The position numbers were made by a program, and so were the translations under genes. 49,585 nucleotides of DNA from Vibrio splendidus 12E03 (lineage in GTDB: Bacteria > Pseudomonadota > Gammaproteobacteria > Enterobacterales > Vibrionaceae), in contig NZ_AJZD02000300.1 in assembly GCF_000272105.2 (NCBI RefSeq), forward strand, positions 1 to 49,585, written 5' to 3'. Positions within the stretch are counted from its first letter, which is position 1, and each line of letters starts with the position of its first letter. Positions 44,863 through 49,585 of the stretch are shown here, in pieces. The notes below the pieces were generated by a model. The model was not told the DNA's origin. It made no database searches and saw nothing but the letters and a program-made list of their open reading frames with translations.

Positions 44863-46248
44863 TTAACCCGCGATACCGCCTTGAGTGAGTGTGGTTGGAT
44901 CAAGCAACTTGCTGAGCTCTTCTCGGCTAAGATCGGTCTCTCTTTCTGCCACATCCAGAATTGGTAGGCCTTCTTTATAAGCTTTCTTGGCAATATCAGC
45001 CGCCTTTAAGTAGCCAATCACAGGGTTAAGTGCGGTCACTAGAATTGGGTTCTTTGACAGTGCCAAATCAAGATTGTCTTGGCGTACCGTGAAGGTCGCG
45101 ATGGCTTTGTCCGCTAAAGCGACTGAGCTATTTGCCAACAGCTCAATGCTTTCTAGAACGTTATGAGCAATCACTGGCAGCATCACATTGAGTTGGAAGT
45201 TACCTGATTGTCCAGCTACGGTAATGGTGGTGTCGTTGCCAATGACTTGCGCCGCCGCCATAGCCGCTGCTTCTGGAATTACAGGGTTTACTTTTCCAGG
45301 CATGATAGATGAGCCTGGTTGTAGCGCCTGTAATTCAATTTCCCCTAAGCCAGCCAACGGACCAGAGTTCATCCAGCGAAGATCGTTTGAGATCTTCATG
45401 ATCGCAACTGCTGCAGTTTTGAGCTGACCAGAGAGCGCAACGATCGCGTCTTGACTGCTGAGGTTAAAAAAGAAGTTTTCACTCGAGCTAAAACTGATCT
45501 TTGTCGATTGAGACAGGTTACTCGCAAATTTATCGGCAAAGCGTGGGTCAGCATTGATGCCCGTACCTACCGCTGTGCCACCTTGAGCAAGCGCCTTGAT
45601 TGCTGGCAAACTGCTTTGAATGGCTTGCTTGGCGTGTTCAATCTGGAACTTCCAACCACCAAGCTCTTGAGCAAAGGTAATGGGCATCGCATCCATTAGG
45701 TGAGTACGACCTGTTTTTACTACCTCAGCAAGCTCTTGCTGTTTGATAGTGAGTGCTTCCGCAAGGTGAGTTAGTGCAGGTAACAGCTTATTTTCAGCCA
45801 TCAAAGCAACGCTCACTTGGATCGCCGTTGGCACGACATCGTTACTGCTTTGCCCCATGTTGACGTGATCATTGGGATTCACGTCGCCTTGCAAGCTTCT
45901 TGAAGCAAGCGTAGCAATCACTTCGTTGGTATTCATGTTGGAACTGGTACCTGAACCGGTTTGGTAAACATCGATCGGGAATTGATCGAGATGTTTGCCC
46001 TCAATGATCTCTTGGCTGGCTTCGGCTATCGCGTTGGCAATATCACCTTCCAATAAACCCAACTGAGCATTGGTGTCAGCGGCCGCCTGCTTAATGAACG
46101 CCAGTGCTTGAATAAAACTGGTCGGCATCTTGTGCGAGCTAAACGCGAAGTTATCTGCTGCACGTTGAGTTTGTGCTTGGTAAAGCGCATCGGCAGGGAC
46201 TTTAACTTCGCCCATGCTGTCTTTTTCAATCCGAAATTGTAGGGTCAT
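44863..46248 (-). CDS. fumC: Class II fumarase (iron-independent)
   Basis: FumC interconverts fumarate and malate without an iron-sulfur cluster, so it works under iron shortage or oxidative stress. The 461 residues carry the lyase-1 signature GSSIMPGKVNPV (about 317-328), the QTGSGTSSNMNTNEVIA segment (about 96-112) and the TGRTHLMDAMPI histidine loop. It is downstream of a small gene preceded by a Fur box, 12 bp apart, resembling the fagA-fumC unit of Pseudomonas aeruginosa. Iron repression is therefore likely. Confidence 0.97.
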   Translation of the reverse strand: MTLQFRIEKDSMGEVKVPADALYQAQTQRAADNFAFSSHKMPTSFIQALAFIKQAAADTNAQLGLLEGDIANAIAEASQEIIEGKHLDQFPIDVYQTGSGTSSNMNTNEVIATLASRSLQGDVNPNDHVNMGQSSNDVVPTAIQVSVALMAENKLLPALTHLAEALTIKQQELAEVVKTGRTHLMDAMPITFAQELGGWKFQIEHAKQAIQSSLPAIKALAQGGTAVGTGINADPRFADKFASNLSQSTKISFSSSENFFFNLSSQDAIVALSGQLKTAAVAIMKISNDLRWMNSGPLAGLGEIELQALQPGSSIMPGKVNPVIPEAAAMAAAQVIGNDTTITVAGQSGNFQLNVMLPVIAHNVLESIELLANSSVALADKAIATFTVRQDNLDLALSKNPILVTALNPVIGYLKAADIAKKAYKEGLPILDVAERETDLSREELSKLLDPTTLTQGGIAG

Positions 46249-46260
46249 GTTCTATCCTTG

Positions 46261-46653
46261 TTAGCCAAGTGGGGCTTGGACTTGTTGGAGTGTTTGGCTG
46301 AGATTCAAAAAACGCGCTTGGCCTTGAGGTTGCTGGCAGTAGTGGCGCTTCAAATAAAATAGTGGTGAGTGAATAGAGTCTAGGCAGATATGACGAAAGG
46401 CGAAACTGCGCTTAGGAGACTCAATCGCTTCAATTAAATGAAAGAAAACTTGGCGTAGGTACAGTTCACACAACAGGATATTTTCTTGAGCGGCATGCTT
46501 TTCATAGTAAGCCGAAAGCGTGAGTGCGCATTCGATATAGTCTCGAATCACAAACGGTTCGTTACCTTGAACTTGCTCTAATGAAGCAAAGCGATCCTGT
46601 GCTTTGTAAAATTTCGAATAGAGAACCTGCTGCTCTTTCATCATCATTTGCAT
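46261..46653 (-). CDS. Small Fur-controlled protein upstream of fumC (FagA-like position)
   Basis: The product (up to 130 residues; ATGs at 46653, 46647, 46644 and 46641, the second or third best spaced from AAAGAG) is soluble and helical, with Cys/His residues (C66-like ECALTLS, ENILLCELYLRQVFFH, RHICLDSIHS). No domain recognised. In Pseudomonas a small gene, fagA, takes this place ahead of fumC and sodA; homology to FagA was not verified, only the context is alike. The Fur box lies about 15 bp upstream of its start. Confidence 0.7.
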   Translation of the reverse strand: MQMMMKEQQVLYSKFYKAQDRFASLEQVQGNEPFVIRDYIECALTLSAYYEKHAAQENILLCELYLRQVFFHLIEAIESPKRSFAFRHICLDSIHSPLFYLKRHYCQQPQGQARFLNLSQTLQQVQAPLG

Positions 46654-46667
46654 CTCTTTAATGGATG

Positions 46668-46686
46668 TTAATGATAATTATTATCA
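46668..46686 (-). promoter_or_regulatory. Fur box
   Basis: TGATAAT-T-ATTATCA (46672-46686) is a perfect 7-1-7 dyad and the 19 bases from 46668 match the Fur consensus GATAATGATAATCATTATC closely. It lies directly upstream of the small gene-fumC pair, so Fur with iron should repress both. Confidence 0.85.
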
Positions 46687-46744
46687 AATGAGAATTTAAA
46701 AACAACCCTTTCTTTAGTCTTTTTATAAAATGGCAGGAAAAAAG

Positions 46745-46777
46745 AAAAAGCCGATACATAAAGTATCGGCTTTCTTG
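46745..46777 (-). terminator. Terminator of the symporter operon
   Basis: AAGCCGATAC, ATAAA loop, GTATCGGCTT with T's on both sides of the respective strands; it lies about 80 bp past the symporter stop. Confidence 0.9.
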
Positions 46778-46858
46778 AGTCAGTACCTAATCCCTACAAT
46801 GTAAGTACTGATTCATTTTCTAAGTGCTTCTTATCCTAGTCACTAAGTAGCGAGCTTC

Positions 46859-48562
46859 TTAGTGGTCGTGAGCTTCACCAGCACCTTTCGGGTAACGGAT
46901 GTTCTCAACCATATCTTGTACATCTTGTGGCACTTCAGCAGTTACTTTGTTTACAGCAATCGATACTACGAAGTTTAGACACATACCTAGCGTACCGATG
47001 CCTTCTGGGCTGATACCAAACCACCAGTTTTCAGGTGTGCTTGCTGCTGGGTTAATGAACTTGAAGTAGATGATGTAGCTTGCTGTGAAGGCAATACCTG
47101 ACAACATACCTGCAATCGCGCCTTCCTTGTTCATCTTCTTGTAGAAGATACCTAGGATGATCGCTGGGAAGAAGGATGCTGCGGCTAAGCCGAAGGCAAA
47201 CGCTACTACCTGTGCTACAAAGCCTGGTGGATTAATCCCCAAGTAACCTGCACCGACAATCGCGACCATGGCGGCCAAACGAGCGGCTAACAGCTCCTGC
47301 TTGTCGGTCATGTTTGGTCTGAAGCCTTTCTTCAACAAGTCATGTGAAATCGACGTTGAGATTACCAATAGTAGACCCGCGGCTGTTGATAGTGCGGCTG
47401 CTAGGCCACCGGCTGCAAGCAGTGCTACAACCCAGTTTGGTAGTTTCGCCAGCTCTGGAGAAGCCAGTACGATGATGTCACGGTTGATCTTCATCTCGTT
47501 GCGCTCATCGCCCGAGTAGAACATTTTGCCATCGCCATTCTTATCTTCCCAACCTACTAGGCCAGTGCTTTCCCAGTTTTTGTACCAGCTTGGTGCGTCT
47601 GCTGCTGCGACACCTTGCATGTCAGGGCCGTTGATTGTTTCGATCATGTTTACACGAGCGAATGCTGCAACGCCTGGTGCTGTTGTGTATAGCAATGAGA
47701 TGAACAGTAGAGCCCAACCCGCTGAGATACGAGCATCACGTACTTTTGGTACAGTGAAGAAACGAATGATTACGTGTGGAAGACCCGCAGTACCTACCAT
47801 TAGAGCCGCACAGATGAAGAATACATCCACCATGCTCTTGTTACCTTCGGTATAGGCGGTAAATCCGAGTTCTTCGGTAAGTCCATCCAGTTTATCAAGT
47901 AAGTAAACATCTGTGCCTGATAGCGTAGAGCCCATACCAATTTGTGGAAGTGGGTTACCTGTCATCATGATTGATGTAAAGATTGCTGGAACAAGGAAGG
48001 CGAAAATGAGGACACAGAATTGAGCTACCTGCGTATAAGTGATGCCTTTCATGCCACCAAGTACTGCGTAGAAGAACACAATACCCATACCAATGATGAT
48101 ACCTAGGTTAATGTCGACTTCTAGGAAACGAGAGAATACAACGCCTACACCACGCATCTGACCTGCAACGTACGTGAATGATACGAAGATTGCACAGAAT
48201 ACCGCTACCATACGTGCTGTTTTCGAGTAGTAACGCTCACCGATGAAATCAGGAACCGTAAACTGACCGAACTTACGTAGGTAAGGTGCTAAACATAGCG
48301 CAAGTAGTACGTAACCACCTGTCCAACCCATTAGGTAAACCGCACCGTCGTAACCAACGAATGAGATGATACCTGCCATTGAGATGAATGATGCTGCCGA
48401 CATCCAGTCAGCTGCAGTCGCCATGCCGTTTGCTACTGGGTGTACACCACCGCCAGCAACGTAGAACTCACTCGTAGACCCTGCACGAGCCCAGATTGCG
48501 ATGCCGATATATACCGCGAAAGTAATACCGACGAGAATAAACGTCCAAGTTTGAATATCCAT
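46859..48562 (-). CDS. Sodium:solute symporter, VC_2705 family (acetate/ActP-like)
   Basis: A 567-residue inner-membrane Na+-coupled carrier with about 13 hydrophobic helices. The FYVAGGGVHPVANGMATAADWMSAASFI start, GWTGGYVLL, and AAGGLAAALSTAAGLLLVISTSISHDL are SSS-family marks shared with acetate permease ActP. An insertion around residues 335-365 (GWEDKNGDGKMFYSGDERN) looks like a periplasmic EF-hand-type loop. It is preceded by the DUF4212 partner, the usual pairing for the VC_2705 group. Acetate or another short carboxylate is the likely substrate, given acs and crbS nearby. Confidence 0.88.
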   Translation of the reverse strand: MDIQTWTFILVGITFAVYIGIAIWARAGSTSEFYVAGGGVHPVANGMATAADWMSAASFISMAGIISFVGYDGAVYLMGWTGGYVLLALCLAPYLRKFGQFTVPDFIGERYYSKTARMVAVFCAIFVSFTYVAGQMRGVGVVFSRFLEVDINLGIIIGMGIVFFYAVLGGMKGITYTQVAQFCVLIFAFLVPAIFTSIMMTGNPLPQIGMGSTLSGTDVYLLDKLDGLTEELGFTAYTEGNKSMVDVFFICAALMVGTAGLPHVIIRFFTVPKVRDARISAGWALLFISLLYTTAPGVAAFARVNMIETINGPDMQGVAAADAPSWYKNWESTGLVGWEDKNGDGKMFYSGDERNEMKINRDIIVLASPELAKLPNWVVALLAAGGLAAALSTAAGLLLVISTSISHDLLKKGFRPNMTDKQELLAARLAAMVAIVGAGYLGINPPGFVAQVVAFAFGLAAASFFPAIILGIFYKKMNKEGAIAGMLSGIAFTASYIIYFKFINPAASTPENWWFGISPEGIGTLGMCLNFVVSIAVNKVTAEVPQDVQDMVENIRYPKGAGEAHDH

Positions 48563-48572
48563 GTTCTAGCCT

Positions 48573-48839
48573 CTAGTCTTCCTGTACGTTGTATTTTTTG
48601 TCGAGCGCATTCATGCGAACAACGTAAATAAATATCAGCGCCACGAAGGTGTATATCGAACCTTGCTGAGCGAACCAAAATCCTAGCTTGAACCCGCCAA
48701 ACTGAACGGTATTGAGGGCATCCACAAATAAGATGCCAGCGCCGTAAGACACTGCAAACCAGACCGCGAGCAGTGTTCCCATAATTCCCAAGTTTTCCTT
48801 CCAGTAGGCTTGAGCATGTTCCGTAGATTCGAACGCCAT
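48573..48839 (-). CDS. DUF4212 small subunit of the symporter
   Basis: An 88-residue membrane protein with two hydrophobic helices (about 18-40 and 55-78), starting MAFESTEHAQAYWKENLGIMGTLLAVWF, typical of DUF4212, and ending in the basic MNALDKKYNVQED. Members accompany VC_2705-type symporters as a small subunit. A strong AAAGGAGAAGG ribosome site precedes the ATG and the symporter starts 10 bp after the stop. Confidence 0.9.
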   Translation of the reverse strand: MAFESTEHAQAYWKENLGIMGTLLAVWFAVSYGAGILFVDALNTVQFGGFKLGFWFAQQGSIYTFVALIFIYVVRMNALDKKYNVQED

Positions 48840-49252
48840 TGCCTTCTCCTTTATTCCGTTTTCGTAGAAACCGTTTTTGTAAAATAGCGTGTTAACGTAA
48901 TGTTACGATTTAGAATGTAGCAAGGATGAGTCAAGGGATCTGTGCAACTTTAGTCGGGATGGTATTGGCGCTAATGTACTGAAATATGGGAGTTAGGAGA
49001 CAGAACCATAGAAAAATGTGATGTTACAAGGTTGTTAAATTAGCCAAAGGTCTAACAAAAGTGGATGAATTAGAGTGCGAGTCATAAAATTTAACAACTA
49101 AATGACCGAGAAACGGTATTTAGTCCTGCGTATGACACGAAGGGAAACATAAGTTTGTTATAGTAACTAAAGCACTTTCATCGACCGTGCCATGCTTAGC
49201 GGCAGAAGATCAACATGCCTATATCTTGAGTTTTATTCTTTGGGGGAACGAA
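48840..49252. promoter_or_regulatory. Divergent regulatory spacer between the symporter operon and nhaP2
   Basis: This 413-bp spacer must promote both units. A bulged hairpin lies at 49098-49123 (CTAAAT and ACCG pairing with CGGT and ATTTAG), framed by GTCATA (49081-49086) and TATGAC (49131-49136). TTTGTTATAGTAAC near 49154 may be part of an nhaP2 promoter. No gene is seen; a 66-codon frame from 49192 is a shadow of the nhaP2 start. Confidence 0.4.
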
Positions 49253-49585
49253 TTGGACGCAATAACTATCAACCACTTATTTTTAACTGGTGCGGTGCTC
49301 ATCACCATCAGTGTGCTTTTCTCACAAGTGTCCTCACGATTGGGCGTTCCGATTCTTTTGATCTTTTTGTTCGTTGGTATGTTGGCGGGTGAAGATGGTC
49401 CGGGTGGTATTAATTTTGATGACTACTCACTGACTTATTTGGTGAGTAACCTCGCGCTTGCCGTGATCTTGCTTGATGGCGGTATGCGAACCAAGGTCGC
49501 AAGCTTCAAGGTCGCGTTTTGGCCGTCGCTCTCATTAGCGACAATAGGCGTAGCCTGTACCGCGACTCTAACCGGTTTAATGGCG
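49253..49585 (+). CDS. nhaP2: NhaP2-type K+/H+ antiporter, 5' part
   Basis: The frame opens at TTG 49253, with GGGGGAA just upstream, and runs off the window after 111 codons. [38 protein letters not shown] and the [16 protein letters not shown] segment match E. coli NhaP2/CvrA ([20 protein letters not shown]...). This CPA1 inner-membrane antiporter exports K+ at alkaline pH in Vibrio. Three hydrophobic helices are visible. Confidence 0.93.
   Translation, partial: MDAITINHLFLTGAVLITISVLFSQVSSRLGVPILLIFLFVGMLAGEDGPGGINFDDYSLTYLVSNLALAVILLDGGMRTKVASFKVAFWPSLSLATIGVACTATLTGLMA

Overview
The window is chromosomal DNA of a marine Vibrio, most likely of the Splendidus/Harveyi breadth of the genus. 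This is judged from gene order (tuf-secE-nusG-rplKAJL-rpoBC, rsd/nudC/hemE, yjaG, hupA, purHD, zntR, dusB-fis, prmA, accBC, aroQ, acs, crbS, fumC, a VC_2705-type symporter, nhaP2), from RpoB and RpoC residue numbering that matches E. coli at the positions checked, and from an ERIC repeat inside purHD. Species cannot be fixed from sequence alone.

Layout. 1-12.3 kb: end of tuf, then secE-nusG, rplK-rplA, rplJ-rplL-rpoB-rpoC, with internal terminators/attenuators and an L10-type leader. 12.6-17.7 kb: rsd (minus), nudC and hemE (plus), a uracil-DNA-glycosylase-fold protein and a D-2-hydroxyacid dehydrogenase (minus, overlapping), and yjaG. 17.8-24.3 kb: a CNNM/CBS membrane protein, hupA with a lipoprotein behind its terminator, the purH-purD operon with a PurR box, and zntR. 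24.39-30.03 kb: an integrated element of about 5.6 kb. 30.0-34.8 kb: fis, dusB, prmA, accC, accB, aroQ, all leftward. 35.1-49.6 kb: an acetate/energy block (acs, DEDDh exonuclease, DUF294 protein, MFS carrier, hybrid kinase CrbS, Fur-controlled small protein plus fumC, sodium:solute symporter plus DUF4212 subunit) and the start of nhaP2.

The accessory region is the element at the 3' end of fis. It has a P4-type tyrosine integrase, an AlpA excisionase/regulator, a DUF5906-type replication ATPase ('primase'), and four small unrecognised genes. It carries no capsid, terminase or lysis genes. It is bounded by direct repeats of the last five fis codons and brings its own fis stop codon and terminator. 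Content, size and site match the published Vibrionaceae phage-satellite family PICMI (phage-inducible chromosomal minimalist islands). What looks undescribed is inside it: a minus-strand structured RNA candidate between alpA and the primase gene, CTTATGAC repeat clusters at both ends, an 11-codon micro-ORF, a repeat-bearing spacer, and the unknown accessory genes.

Other points worth a second look are a candidate minus-strand sRNA upstream of hemE, a perfect dyad in the rsd leader, the hupA terminator that runs into the start codon of the next gene, and a Fur box ahead of the small gene-fumC pair.
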